64,000 bases of DNA from Nibribacter ruber (GCF_009913235.1 NZ_CP047897.1:1426001-1490000); one strand, 5' to 3'. Positions 32,671 through 40,870 are shown, counted from the stretch's first letter. Translations and numbers: made by a program. The notes: generated by a model not told the origin, from the letters alone.

Positions 32671-32814
32671 GTGGTTGAGTGAATGGATGAATGACATTGA
32701 AAGGTGTGAAAATTGGTAATAAGGGCTAGATGATTGCATTTTCCAATCTCCACATTTTCAAATTCTCACATTTAAAACCATTCACTCATTCATTCAATCT
32801 CTCATTCAATCATT
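32659..32814. repeat. Inverted GAATG/CATTC simple-repeat tracts between convergent genes
   Basis: 32659-32695 is a run of GAGTGAATGAG- and GGATGAATG-like units; 32780-32814 is a run of TTCACTCATTCATTCAATC-like units, roughly its reverse complement. The ends can pair into a long imperfect hairpin spanning the whole gap between the barrel gene and rarA. Confidence 0.6.
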
Positions 32815-32816
32815 AG

Positions 32817-34097
32817 TTAATACCCATACCACTCGCCCCACTGGTTGCGTAGGTTCTTGCGCATCTCGTTTTCGCGGGCATTGTTGCCGGGATTAAAGAA
32901 GACGGTGCCCTTGAGTTCTTCGGGGAGGAAGTTCTGGGCCACGAAGTTGCCTTCATAGTCATGCGAGTACTTGTATTCATTGCCGTAGCCAATCTCCTTC
33001 ATGAGTTTGGTGGGCGCGTTGCGTAAATTCAGCGGCACGGGCGGGCTCCCTTGTTCGCGTACCATGGCCCGGGCCGTTCTGATGGCTTTGTACGCTGCGT
33101 TGCTTTTAGGCGAGGTGGCCAGGTAAATAGCGCACTGCGACAGGATGATGTCACACTCTGGGTAGCCAATCACATTCACCGCCTGAAAACACTCATTGGC
33201 CATGATGATGGCCGTTGGGTTGGCGTTCCCTATGTCCTCAGAAGCCATGATGAGCATGCGACGGGCAATAAATTTAGGGTCTTCGCCGCCTTCAATCATG
33301 CGGGCCAGCCAGTACACCGTGGCGTTAGGGTCTGAGCCGCGCATGGACTTGATGAACGCCGAGATGATGTCATAGTGGGCCTCGCCGCCCTTGTCATACA
33401 GGGCTAGGTTCTGCTGGGCAATCTGCTTGACTAGCTCATTGGTGATGACCAATTTCTCCAGCGGATTAGAGGTGCTTCCGTCAATGACAATCTCCAGGAG
33501 GTTGAGCAGTTTGCGCGCATCGCCTCCTGAGATGGTCAACAATGCCTCGTACTCCTGCACATCAATCTCGCGCTTCTTCAGAATCTCATCCTCAGTCAAA
33601 GCCTTCTGCACCAGGTCAATAAGCTCCTTCTTTTCCAGCGACTTGAGAATGTACACCTGGCAGCGCGACAGTAACGCGGGAATCACCTCAAATGATGGGT
33701 TTTCTGTGGTGGCGCCAATGAGCGTGACAATGCCTTTCTCCACGGCGCCCAATAGAGCGTCTTGCTGTGATTTGTTGAAGCGGTGAATCTCGTCTATGAA
33801 GAGCACGGTGCCCTGTCGTTTCTTGGCCTGGTCTATCACCTCCCTGATGTCTTTTACGCCCGCGTTGATGGCGCTCATGGCCACGAACGGCACCTTTAAT
33901 TGACCGGCAATGATGTTGGCCAACGTAGTCTTGCCCACGCCCGGCGGTCCCCAGAAAATCATGGACGGCACCATGCCCGCCTCAATGTAGCGGCGCAGGA
34001 CGCCTTTGGGCCCTACCAGATGTTGCTGGCCGGCGTATTGGTCTAAATTAGCGGGGCGCATGCGCTCCGGCAAAGGCGCTTTGGAGGTTGGAAACAT
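32817..34097 (-). CDS. rarA: Replication-associated recombination protein A (MgsA/RarA), AAA+ ATPase
   Basis: 426 residues from the ATG at 34097 (MFPTSKAPLPERMRPANLDQYAGQQHL, the conserved RarA beginning); the frame continues upstream into a palindromic repeat. Walker A GPPGVGKTT, Walker B VLFIDEIHRF, sensor ATTENPSFEV, arginine-finger region ALLSRCQVY, then the MgsA_C tetramerisation domain (DIISAFIKSMRGSDPNATVYWLARMIEGGEDPKFIARRM). It acts at stalled replication forks. It appears to be transcribed from the gap containing repeat copy 13. Confidence 0.95.
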   Translation of the reverse strand: MFPTSKAPLPERMRPANLDQYAGQQHLVGPKGVLRRYIEAGMVPSMIFWGPPGVGKTTLANIIAGQLKVPFVAMSAINAGVKDIREVIDQAKKRQGTVLFIDEIHRFNKSQQDALLGAVEKGIVTLIGATTENPSFEVIPALLSRCQVYILKSLEKKELIDLVQKALTEDEILKKREIDVQEYEALLTISGGDARKLLNLLEIVIDGSTSNPLEKLVITNELVKQIAQQNLALYDKGGEAHYDIISAFIKSMRGSDPNATVYWLARMIEGGEDPKFIARRMLIMASEDIGNANPTAIIMANECFQAVNVIGYPECDIILSQCAIYLATSPKSNAAYKAIRTARAMVREQGSPPVPLNLRNAPTKLMKEIGYGNEYKYSHDYEGNFVAQNFLPEELKGTVFFNPGNNARENEMRKNLRNQWGEWYGY

Positions 34098-34172
34098 GGC
34101 AAGCTCTCTCTGGGAAAACAATGGTGCTATATACGCACCAGAAACCAAAAGCGAAGGTACTTCTTTCTCTTC

Positions 34173-34210
34173 CGTTTTTGGGCTGTTTTCTGGAAACCAC
34201 GCCAAAAATG
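34173..34210. repeat. 38-bp palindromic element, copy 13
   Basis: CGTTTTTGGGCTGTTTTCT and GGAAACCACGCCAAAAATG, with TTC/GAA extending the stem; in the gap between the SH3-like gene's 3' end and rarA. Confidence 0.75.
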
Positions 34211-34283
34211 GAAGACACCCTCCACCTCAACTAACTTGTGAAGCGCCTAGAAAGAATCTCTCGTTTAGCTAAAAGGGAAAATT

Positions 34284-34976
34284 TTAATCAAAAGGAGCTA
34301 CAGAGACAATCTTGAAGCCGGTGCCCTCTTTCACTATCTGCACGGTTATGCCCGAGGCCGCGTACACGTCTTTCCATTGCACAAAGCCCTGCACTTTCTT
34401 GTCAAACGTATGCACTTTGGCCCAGACAGGGTCCTCGTGGTCACCGTCTTCGGCAATCTCCAGGAGCGGGTACGCCAGCACGGCCGCTTTGGGGGCCTTC
34501 AAGGAGGGCTTTGCGTATACCGGCAGCAATGGTTTTAACCCGATGACCGTGGCATATAAATCTACGTCAAAGTTGTCTAGCTGCGGGCTATAGAATCTCT
34601 GCGATTGCACATACGGGAACTGGTACACCTCTCTGCCTTCTTCCTTCTCAATGGTGCCGCCCAACGCAAGCGCTTCTTTCAGGCTAGTGAATCCCTCCAT
34701 CTTTTTAAGGAAATCCTCTAAAAAGTCTGCTTTGCCGTAAGACCCGCCCCCATGCGAAACGGCCACGCTGTCGCCTACCGCATTCATTAAGAAGACCGTG
34801 TCTTTTTGCGCACAGGCCGTAATGACTTGCTGGACAAATGCGGCTAATTCTGGCACAGCCTTGGTTTCATTGACAGGTTTACAGGAAAAGGTAGCATGCG
34901 TCACTTTCTGCTGGGCAAACCCAGTAGAAACAGATAAGAAAAGCAGAAGACCGAAAAAGGAAAGTACGCGCGCCAT
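34284..34976 (-). CDS. Exported hypothetical protein with SH3-like C-terminal region
   Basis: 230 residues from the ATG at 34976 (MARVLSFFGLLLFLSVSTGFAQ, a signal peptide). The N-terminal two thirds include AFVQQVITACAQKDTVFLMNAVGDSVAVSHGG and YGKADFLEDFLKKM, a pattern seen in Bacteroidota proteins of unknown role. Residues about 150-210 (VYAKPSLKAPKAAVLAYPLLEIAEDGDHEDPVWAKVHTFDKKVQGFVQWKDVY) look like a bacterial SH3 domain that binds wall or protein ligands. Function unknown; likely periplasmic. Monocistronic. Confidence 0.6.
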   Translation of the reverse strand: MARVLSFFGLLLFLSVSTGFAQQKVTHATFSCKPVNETKAVPELAAFVQQVITACAQKDTVFLMNAVGDSVAVSHGGGSYGKADFLEDFLKKMEGFTSLKEALALGGTIEKEEGREVYQFPYVQSQRFYSPQLDNFDVDLYATVIGLKPLLPVYAKPSLKAPKAAVLAYPLLEIAEDGDHEDPVWAKVHTFDKKVQGFVQWKDVYAASGITVQIVKEGTGFKIVSVAPFD

Positions 34977-35047
34977 GCAACAATTTACCAAAATTTAAGA
35001 ACGAAAGGAAGCCTTGGAAAGTGTTTTGCCTAAGAAAGATTCAACCT

Positions 35048-35086
35048 CGTTTTTGGCCTACTTTCTAGAAAACAGGCCAAAACTCG
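35048..35086. repeat. 38-bp palindromic element, copy 14 (right end interrupted)
   Basis: CGTTTTTGGCCTACTTTCT and AGAAAACAGGCCAAAA are intact, but the terminal AACG is replaced by CTCG, the left end of the inverted-repeat element that begins at 35083. Confidence 0.75.
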
Positions 35087-35204
35087 CTCGCCTCTGGCGA
35101 GTGTGAGGAACGTACGGCGTCCCGCCGCTACTAAATTGATGACGGTTACGTCGCGAAGCGGCCCAAAGGCCACAGAATGCCCACACTCGCCAGAGGCGAG
35201 CGAG
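35083..35204. mobile_element. 122-bp inverted-repeat (MITE/REP-like) element
   Basis: The ends CTCGCTCGCCTCTGGCGAGT.. (35083-35105) and 35182-35204 are perfectly complementary over 23 bp. Each end also folds on itself (CTCGCC-TCT-GGCGAG). Two internal hairpins are visible: GTACGGCG-TCC-CGCCGCTAC and GGCC-CAAA-GGCC. No protein is encoded. The left end coincides with the truncated end of repeat copy 14, suggesting insertion there; no clear target duplication is seen. Confidence 0.65.
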
Positions 35205-35292
35205 AGAATTTTCATGTCTTTATAAGAAGTACAACTGGGCTCATAGAAAAGAAGAGTGCTTCTGAAGTTTAAAGCCATAAAGTGCCAACTTC

Positions 35293-35330
35293 GTTTTTAG
35301 CTTCTTTTCCAGAAAACAGACCAAAAACGC
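35293..35330. repeat. 38-bp palindromic element, copy 15
   Basis: CGTTTTTAGCTTCTTTTCC and AGAAAACAGACCAAAAACG halves; its right end directly abuts the stop codon of nuoI. Confidence 0.85.
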
Positions 35331-35957
35331 TTATTCCCCCTTCTGCTGTTGACGGGCTTTCATGGCTTCGGCTTTGGCCACAGCAATGGCTTCCTGCTGG
35401 TCGGCCCAGAGTTTTTTCTTTTCCTCGGCTTGTTCTGGCGTGAGGTCTGTGAAATGGTAAATCATGTTTTTGATGTCCACTTCCGCGAAGTCATAGACCT
35501 TGGTCATGGTGAGGCAGTCGGTGGGGCACACGGTGGTGCAGAGGCCGCAGTAACAGCACTTGGCCAGGTCAATGTCGAAGACGGGTGCGTAGAGACGCTT
35601 CTTGGTACCGTCAGAGGTTTCGCCTATTTCTTCTGTGGCTTTCACAGACTCAATGGTGATGCAGTCCACGGGGCAGATTTTGGCGCAGAGGTCGCAGACT
35701 ATGCAGTCATCAATTTCATTGTGCAGACGGTAGCGCCCATTCTCGGGCACCGGCAAGGATTCATAAGGATAGGTAAGTGTCACCACGCCCGTGTCTTGCT
35801 GGAAGTAGTTGGGGTCTGCGATGTGCAGGGGCGAACGTCGCTCCCGTGCCTGGAACAGGTGTCTCCAGGTGAGGCCCAGGCCCTGCCACAAGGATTGGAG
35901 GTCCCGCCAAAAGCCGCGGCGCTGCAAACTGCCTATTTTCTCCTGAGGGTTCTCCAT
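35331..35957 (-). CDS. nuoI: NADH-quinone oxidoreductase subunit I (NuoI)
   Basis: 208 residues. Two [4Fe-4S] motifs of the TYKY subunit: CIVCDLCAKICPVDC and CCYCGLCTTVCPTDC, separated by the expected spacer containing FDIDLAKC. The N-terminal LWQGLGLTWRHLFQ helix anchors the subunit to the membrane arm. It passes electrons along the peripheral arm of complex I. The C-terminal tail is Ala/Lys/Gln-rich. It begins 4 bp after nuoH. No other nuo gene is in the window, so nuoHI is detached from the rest of the complex. Confidence 0.93.
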   Translation of the reverse strand: MENPQEKIGSLQRRGFWRDLQSLWQGLGLTWRHLFQARERRSPLHIADPNYFQQDTGVVTLTYPYESLPVPENGRYRLHNEIDDCIVCDLCAKICPVDCITIESVKATEEIGETSDGTKKRLYAPVFDIDLAKCCYCGLCTTVCPTDCLTMTKVYDFAEVDIKNMIYHFTDLTPEQAEEKKKLWADQQEAIAVAKAEAMKARQQQKGE

Positions 35958-35961
35958 GAGT

Positions 35962-37065
35962 TTAAATCATCAACAAGCGCCAGACGGCGGCTATTAAAAC
36001 CAACACTAAGGCGGCCGGCGTGAGTATTTTCCAGCACAGGTGCATGAGTTGGTCTACGCGCATACGCGGGAACGTCCAACGCAACCACACCTGCACCACC
36101 ATCAACACCAAGGCCTTATTCACCAGCCAGAAAAAAGCCCATAAATTCCCGGACCAGGCACCTAGCGTTCCGGTGGTCCAATCGGCTAGTCTCACAGGCC
36201 CCATGTTGGGGAAAGGCGTATTCCAGCTACCTAAAAACAGAATGACGGCCACCAGACTCACCAACAGCATCATGGCGTACTCGGCTAGGAACAGCGTGGC
36301 AAACCTAAATCCACTGTATTCTACGTGAAAACCGGCCACCAACTCAGACTCGGCCTCCGGAATGTCAAAGGGCGCGCGGTTACACTCGGCTAAAGACGCT
36401 ATAAAGTAGATGATGAACCCGAGGCTCAGCAAAGGCACACGAACAATGTTCCAGCTTAGGATTCCGCCCACGTGGGTCACGTCTATGCCCAGCTCCTTCA
36501 ACCCGAACAGGTAATTCACCTCCTGCGCATACCCCGGAAACTGTTGCAGATGCACGCCCTGCTGAAAACTGATTTCCTGCAAGTCCAGGCTCTGACCGAT
36601 GATGACCACGCTCAAAATAGCCAGTCCCGCCGGAATCTCATAGGACACAATCTGCGCCACCGACCGCATAGCGCCCAGCAAAGCATATTTGTTATTAGAA
36701 CCCCAACCGGCCATGAGCAAGCCAATGACATCAAGTGACACAATGGCCAGCAGAAAAAACAAACCAATGGGCGTGCCAGATGGGACCAAATCAGGTGTTA
36801 AAGGAATGACCGCGAAGCCCGCCAGCACCGAGGCAAAGATGACCAGCGGCGCATATTTGAACAGCATTTTGTCTGCCGCAGCGGGCACAATATCTTCTTT
36901 CTGGAGGAGCTTGAGTAAATCAGCGGCGAATTGCAAGGTGCCGTAAGGACCGGCTTCCATGGGCCCTAAGCGGTCTTGCATGAAGGCAGAGAGCTTCCGT
37001 TCGGCGTAGAAGATGATGACCACCACGCCCAAAATGAGAAGAAGTACCAACGGCAGTGCCCACAT
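35962..37065 (-). CDS. nuoH: NADH-quinone oxidoreductase subunit H (NuoH)
   Basis: 367 residues, about eight membrane helices. Conserved ND1 features: AERKLSAFMQDRLGPMEAGPYGTLQFAADLLKLLQKEDIVPA near the N-terminus, RSVAQIVSYEIPAGLAIL, and the quinone-site loop AECNRAPFDIPEAESELVAGFHVEYSG. It forms the quinone chamber of complex I with NuoI and NuoB/D. First gene of the nuoHI pair, with a TACCTTTG -7 box 22 bp upstream. Confidence 0.95.
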   Translation of the reverse strand: MWALPLVLLLILGVVVIIFYAERKLSAFMQDRLGPMEAGPYGTLQFAADLLKLLQKEDIVPAAADKMLFKYAPLVIFASVLAGFAVIPLTPDLVPSGTPIGLFFLLAIVSLDVIGLLMAGWGSNNKYALLGAMRSVAQIVSYEIPAGLAILSVVIIGQSLDLQEISFQQGVHLQQFPGYAQEVNYLFGLKELGIDVTHVGGILSWNIVRVPLLSLGFIIYFIASLAECNRAPFDIPEAESELVAGFHVEYSGFRFATLFLAEYAMMLLVSLVAVILFLGSWNTPFPNMGPVRLADWTTGTLGAWSGNLWAFFWLVNKALVLMVVQVWLRWTFPRMRVDQLMHLCWKILTPAALVLVLIAAVWRLLMI

Positions 37066-37087
37066 GCGCTCAAGGAGTTGACTAGTT

Positions 37088-37120
37088 CAAAGGTACATTT
37101 ATTCAGGGTTGATTGGCAAC
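37088..37120 (-). promoter_or_regulatory. nuoHI promoter candidate
   Basis: On the minus strand TTG (37118-37120), 22 bp, then TACCTTTG (37088-37095), a perfect TAnnTTTG -7 box of the Bacteroidota primary sigma factor, 22 bp before the nuoH ATG. Confidence 0.55.
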
Positions 37121-37146
37121 AGGATTTAGGTCCATTTTATGAATTG

Positions 37147-37184
37147 CGTTTTTAGCCTGAAATTCAGAAATCAGCCTAAAAACG
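37147..37184. repeat. 38-bp palindromic element, copy 16
   Basis: CGTTTTTAGCCTGAAATTC and AGAAATCAGCCTAAAAACG halves; lies between divergent genes (nuoH and the LolA-like gene), upstream of the nuoH promoter candidate. Confidence 0.85.
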
Positions 37185-37278
37185 ATTCTGCCGCTTTGGG
37201 CTATCATTCACTTCTCTAAGGCTTTTTAAGAATCAGATAATCTCTCTATTTTAGACTCCTACAAATGACGCTTTCTGT

Positions 37279-38016
37279 ATGTTTTTGAATCTGTTGTTGC
37301 CTTTGTTCTTGTCTTGGTCTACCCTTTTCGCTTCTGAACCTGCTCAATTAACGGGCCAGGAGGTGCTGGAGAAGATGCATAAAAAATATGCGGGCAAGTT
37401 TGACCCGTATTTCACGTTTGACCAGACGGCCATTCTGTATAAATCTCCCACAGATTCCAGCAAACAGGTGTGGCATGAGGCCATCGCGTTTCCGGGGAAG
37501 CTAGTTATCAAGTTTGAAGACTTCGCGGCGGGCAATGGGGCCATCTATGCGCAGGACAGCCAGTTTGTGTTTAAGGACAATGTGCTGCAGAACAGACGCC
37601 GCCGGGTGCATGAGCTGTTGGTGCTGGCGTTTGACGTGTACCACCAGCCGGTGTCTAGAAGCGTGGCGCAGTTGCAGGAAGCGGGCATAGATTTGACCAA
37701 GGCCTTTGCCACCACTTGGCAGGGCAAAAAAGTATATGTGGTGGGTGTGACGTCTCTAAACCAGAATGCCAGCCATTTCATCATAGACCAGAAAAACCTG
37801 TGGCTGCTGAAAACTGTTCGGCAAGTCGGCCAGAACCAGAGCGTGGTAGATGTGAAAGGTTACCAGCACGTGCAAGGCAACTGGATTGCCACGGATCTTA
37901 CCTTCACCAACAACGGCCAACCGGTCATGCATGAACTCTACTACAATATGAAATTCCCGAAGTCATTGCCTCAGGTGATGTTCATGGTAGAGGGTTTCAA
38001 AACCGCTCGCTGGTAA
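37279..38016 (+). CDS. LolA-like periplasmic protein
   Basis: 245 residues. Signal peptide MFLNLLLPLFLSWSTLFASE. EVLEKMHKKYAGKFDPYFTFDQTAILYKSPTDSS opens like outer-membrane lipoprotein-sorting proteins, and the remaining strands (HEAIAFPGKLVIKFEDF, QFVFKDNVLQNRR, KKVYVVGVTSLNQNASHFIIDQKNLWLLKTVRQ, NWIATDLTFTNNGQPVMHELYYNMKF) fit the open beta-barrel LolA/LolB fold. It may bind a lipid or lipoprotein; it is not necessarily the main LolA. Repeat copy 17 starts 4 bp after the stop. Confidence 0.6.
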   Translation: MFLNLLLPLFLSWSTLFASEPAQLTGQEVLEKMHKKYAGKFDPYFTFDQTAILYKSPTDSSKQVWHEAIAFPGKLVIKFEDFAAGNGAIYAQDSQFVFKDNVLQNRRRRVHELLVLAFDVYHQPVSRSVAQLQEAGIDLTKAFATTWQGKKVYVVGVTSLNQNASHFIIDQKNLWLLKTVRQVGQNQSVVDVKGYQHVQGNWIATDLTFTNNGQPVMHELYYNMKFPKSLPQVMFMVEGFKTARW

Positions 38017-38019
38017 GCC

Positions 38020-38057
38020 CGTTTTTAGCCTCTTTCCCAGAAAACAGCTCAAAATCG
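38020..38057. repeat. 38-bp palindromic element, copy 17
   Basis: CGTTTTTAGCCTCTTTCCC and AGAAAACAGCTCAAAATCG halves (partly decayed right arm); 4 bp after a stop codon. A short AACAATCAACAATTAGCAATC simple tract follows. Confidence 0.8.
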
Positions 38058-38104
38058 AATTCCAAACAACAATCAACAATTAGCAATCAACAAATAACGA
38101 ATTC

Positions 38105-38710
38105 ATGGCTACTTCGGTAAAATTGACGCCCGCTCAACAGGAAGAAAAGATTAATGCGTTTTTCACCAATGCGCCGGCGTTTGCGCAGCCTATCTGTGAG
38201 AAACTGCGCGAAGCCATTGCCGCGGCAGACCCAGAACTGCAGCCGTCCTGGAAGTGGGGCACGCCGGTGTATGAAAAGAAAGGCCACACCATGGTGTGTG
38301 CCATCAGTGCGCACAAACAACATGTGAACATGACCTTCTTTCAGGGTGCTTTGATACCAGACACCTATGCCCTTTTCACAACCGGACTAGACGCCAAAAA
38401 CATGCGCACCATCAAGTATACAGATGCGTCTCAGGTGAATGAAGAGCAGGTGATGGAATACGTGAAAGCCGCCGCGCAAATAAAGACAGCACCAGCTTCC
38501 AAATCAACGGAACGCGCCGTTATTGAGATCCCCCAAGATTTAAAGCAAGCGCTTTCTGAGGCACGGCAGTTAGAAGCTTTTGAGAAGATGGCCTATACGC
38601 ACCGCAAAGAGTACGTGCGCTGGGTATCAGAAGCCAAACGTCCAGAAACCCGCAACAACCGCATTGCCAAGACCGTGGAGCGCATCTCTGAGGGCAAGAA
38701 ATTCAGCTAG
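38105..38710 (+). CDS. DUF1801 / YdeI-OmpD-associated family protein
   Basis: 201 residues. N-terminal DUF1801 domain (AFAQPICEKLREAIAAADPELQPSWKWGTPVYEKKGHTMVCAISAHKQHVNMTFFQGALIPD) and C-terminal OmdA-like tail (VIEIPQDLKQALSEARQLEAFEKMAYTHRKEYVRWVSEAKRPETRNNRIAKTVERISEGKK), a common two-part arrangement of bacterial YdeI-like proteins. Cytoplasmic; biochemical role unknown, sometimes linked to peptide resistance. It ends 1 bp before the convergent flavodoxin-family gene. Confidence 0.85.
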   Translation: MATSVKLTPAQQEEKINAFFTNAPAFAQPICEKLREAIAAADPELQPSWKWGTPVYEKKGHTMVCAISAHKQHVNMTFFQGALIPDTYALFTTGLDAKNMRTIKYTDASQVNEEQVMEYVKAAAQIKTAPASKSTERAVIEIPQDLKQALSEARQLEAFEKMAYTHRKEYVRWVSEAKRPETRNNRIAKTVERISEGKKFS

Positions 38711-38711
38711 G

Positions 38712-39233
38712 CTATTGGAGGGCATCCTGAATTTCACGCAGGAATTCGCGGTGGTTGCCTAAGTGGTAAATGTCGGTTTCCAGTTCTTGGGTGGAGGCGT
38801 AGAGACTGCTGCCGTACTGCATGTGCAGGTATTTGGCAGTGAGCTTGAAGGGAACTTCAAAGCCGTCGGGCAAGGCATCATCGGCACCTACGGCCATCAG
38901 AAACACATATTTGCCTTCCAATTGTCGGCCTAAGGATTTCTGAACGGTCACCAAATCCGTCAGGCGGTCGAAGAAGGTTTTGAGGCCACCGCTCATGGCA
39001 TACCAATACACAGGCGTGGCCAGGACAATCACTTGGTGCTGTAAGAGCTGGTCTATCAGCTTCAGGAATTCATCCTCAATGGGGTAATCATTCTCATACC
39101 GGTACGGCCCTACGTGGTAATCTAGCAAATCCAGCAGCGTGTGCGGCGTGTCTTGAAACACCTTCTGCACAAAGGCCGCCGTATCGCTTTCCTTTCGGGC
39201 GCTGGCTAAGAGGATGAGAGGCTGGTTTGCCAT
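38712..39233 (-). CDS. Flavodoxin-fold NAD(P)H-dependent FMN reductase-like protein
   Basis: 173 residues. LILLASARKESDTAAFVQKVF gives the phosphate-binding start of the flavodoxin fold (SAR/S at the FMN phosphate), and VIVLATPVYWYAMSGGLKTFFDRLTDL is the second FMN loop shared by NADPH-dependent FMN reductases and WrbA-like proteins. Predicted to bind FMN and reduce a small acceptor. Its ATG follows the stop of the YcxB-like gene with no gap, so it is the last gene of the YgiB/YgiC-like operon. Confidence 0.85.
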   Translation of the reverse strand: MANQPLILLASARKESDTAAFVQKVFQDTPHTLLDLLDYHVGPYRYENDYPIEDEFLKLIDQLLQHQVIVLATPVYWYAMSGGLKTFFDRLTDLVTVQKSLGRQLEGKYVFLMAVGADDALPDGFEVPFKLTAKYLHMQYGSSLYASTQELETDIYHLGNHREFLREIQDALQ

Positions 39234-39695
39234 TTAGCTTGCAACTACACTTCTTCTTCTAAATTCCTGCATTTGCGCTTCGGTTAGAATGCGTTTGGGG
39301 ATCCTGATGCGCTGCGTAGAGGAAATGATGAAAAGAAAGTAAAAAGTCTGTTCTTTTATCTCTTGAAAGGTATTCCAGACAATCTTGCTTTCGTTGTTAA
39401 GACTGTCCTGAACAATAAGCGCTTCTTCTGTCACAGTCACGGCAATTTCCTCCGTTTTATATTGCGAGAGCCTAAACAGAAACCACAAGAAGGGCTTAAG
39501 GATGTAATAAATTGCGTACAAGATGACGGCCCACTTGATTTTGGAGGCATCATCCATCACCAATCCACCCAGGAGCATGATGGGGCCGGCAAAAATCCTC
39601 ATGGCGGTCACGTACTTTCCATACCCTACATAATAGTCATGGATAAACGCGAGAATCTTCTCTTTTCTGGATATAACCTGCAGTTGCTCTACCAT
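39234..39695 (-). CDS. YcxB-like membrane protein
   Basis: 153 residues from the ATG at 39695, whose A is shared with the TAA stop of the upstream gene (TAATG overlap). Two adjacent membrane helices (YVTAMRIFAGPIMLLGGLVM, IKWAVILYAIYYILKPFLWFLF) followed by a soluble part (AVTVTEEALIVQDSLNNESKIVWNTFQEIKEQTFYFLFIISSTQRIRIPKRILTEAQMQEFRR) that matches the YcxB-like pattern (bacterial PH-like fold). Function unknown. Translational coupling to the YgiC-like gene suggests a shared role. Confidence 0.7.
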   Translation of the reverse strand: MVEQLQVISRKEKILAFIHDYYVGYGKYVTAMRIFAGPIMLLGGLVMDDASKIKWAVILYAIYYILKPFLWFLFRLSQYKTEEIAVTVTEEALIVQDSLNNESKIVWNTFQEIKEQTFYFLFIISSTQRIRIPKRILTEAQMQEFRRRSVVAS

Positions 39696-40870
39696 TATTC
39701 TACCAAGTGGGCCACAAACTGAGATAAATTGGTAATGATGCCGCGCTCGCGCCGGAACCCAATGGCACAGCCTTCGCCGGCCCAGAAAACGCCGGCCTGG
39801 TAATAGAAGCCTCGGGGATCTTGCGGCAGGTCTGCCCATTCCTGGTAAATATGTGCTTGGTTGCCGTACTGCCCAGTGGTGGAGCTTACGTCTGTGTTCT
39901 CGCGTAATTGTATGTTCTGCCCTTCGCGCCCGAAGATGGGTTTCTGCACCGTCTTGCCAGAAAACGACTTGAACTCAGTGCGCAACAACAGCGGATGGTA
40001 CGGAAACTGCTGCCACAACACCGCCAGCATGGCTTTACTCTGGAAGATGAGTGAGTAGGCCGGGTTGGCAATCATGACGTTTCTGGAGGATTGCAAGGCT
40101 ACCAGGTCCTCGCACAAGTCTGGTTCCTGCTGGGCCAGCATCTCCCAGGGCACTAGCTTAAACAAGAAGGAGAATTTCTGCCATTGTTCTGCTCCGGTCT
40201 GGGCCCAGATGCCGCGCTCTACGCCCACCAGAGATACTTCCATCTCATGCACCGGGCAGACATGGGCCATGAAACCAGCTTCTCGGGCGGCTTCAGCCAG
40301 CACCTCGCAGTTGGTACGGTCCTCGCTGCTTTCGCCCAGATAGACCAGCAACAAAGCCGGGTCTACGTCTGAGTTCAAGCCTTTCCAGGTCTGAAACTGC
40401 TCTACCAAAGCCTCATACAAACCGTTGGCCTGCTGCGCGTCTTGTTTGCCGGCGGCCGCCAGGCTGGCCCACTGCACCACAGAAGTTTCTGGAATAGAGG
40501 TGGCCGTGTCTGCGTTGAATTCCAGGAGCTTGATGCCGTCTGGGGTCTGCGCCAGGTCAAAGCGGCCGTACAGGTGCCAGTGGCGGTCATCATTCCAGGA
40601 ATGGCGCACGGCCCGCCACAACTTCTCCGGAATACCCACCTTGCGCAGGAAATCATCTGGTAACTCATCAGGCACCGCCTCTACCATCATCTGGTAAATG
40701 GTGGTGGCCGCATCCAACAAATCATCTGCGCTGGCTTGGGGCAGGACTACCGCCTCACCACTTAAGTACGTCTGACATTCCTCCTCCACTACCCACTGCC
40801 ATCCCATCTGGTTCACCATGGAAGTCACATCGCCGTGGTGCGGCATCAATTTTACAGGAAGTGAAGGCAT
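39695..40870 (-). CDS. Glutathionylspermidine-synthase-like ATP-grasp protein (YgiC/YjfC type)
   Basis: 391 residues, the length of YgiC/YjfC. Conserved blocks: W.WVVEEECQTYLSGEAVVLP, GRFDLAQTPDGIKLLEFNADTATSIPETSVVQW (ATP-grasp core with LEFNADT), FKLVPWEMLAQQEPDL, KAMLAVLWQQFPYHPLLLRTEFKS, KPIFGREGQNIQL, and a final YYQAGVFWAGEGCAIGFRRERGIITNLSQFVAHLV. These proteins carry the synthetase half of Gsp without the amidase; a peptide- or polyamine-ligase activity is presumed. The YgiB-like lipoprotein gene lies upstream, the same pairing as ygiB-ygiC in E. coli. Confidence 0.9.
   Translation of the reverse strand: MPSLPVKLMPHHGDVTSMVNQMGWQWVVEEECQTYLSGEAVVLPQASADDLLDAATTIYQMMVEAVPDELPDDFLRKVGIPEKLWRAVRHSWNDDRHWHLYGRFDLAQTPDGIKLLEFNADTATSIPETSVVQWASLAAAGKQDAQQANGLYEALVEQFQTWKGLNSDVDPALLLVYLGESSEDRTNCEVLAEAAREAGFMAHVCPVHEMEVSLVGVERGIWAQTGAEQWQKFSFLFKLVPWEMLAQQEPDLCEDLVALQSSRNVMIANPAYSLIFQSKAMLAVLWQQFPYHPLLLRTEFKSFSGKTVQKPIFGREGQNIQLRENTDVSSTTGQYGNQAHIYQEWADLPQDPRGFYYQAGVFWAGEGCAIGFRRERGIITNLSQFVAHLVE

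Larger units (their letters stand above)
34977..35330. other. Intergenic region with two repeat families, 354 bp
   Basis: Contains repeat copy 14, an inverted-repeat element at 35083-35204 and repeat copy 15. A reading frame of 82 codons spans these repeats but encodes only repeat-derived peptide. No gene is seen. Confidence 0.6.

Noticed and set aside
35030-35278. An 82-codon minus-strand reading frame across the repeat region
   Set aside because: It consists entirely of the inverted-repeat element and repeat copy 14; the peptide is repeat-derived and has no gene-like start context.
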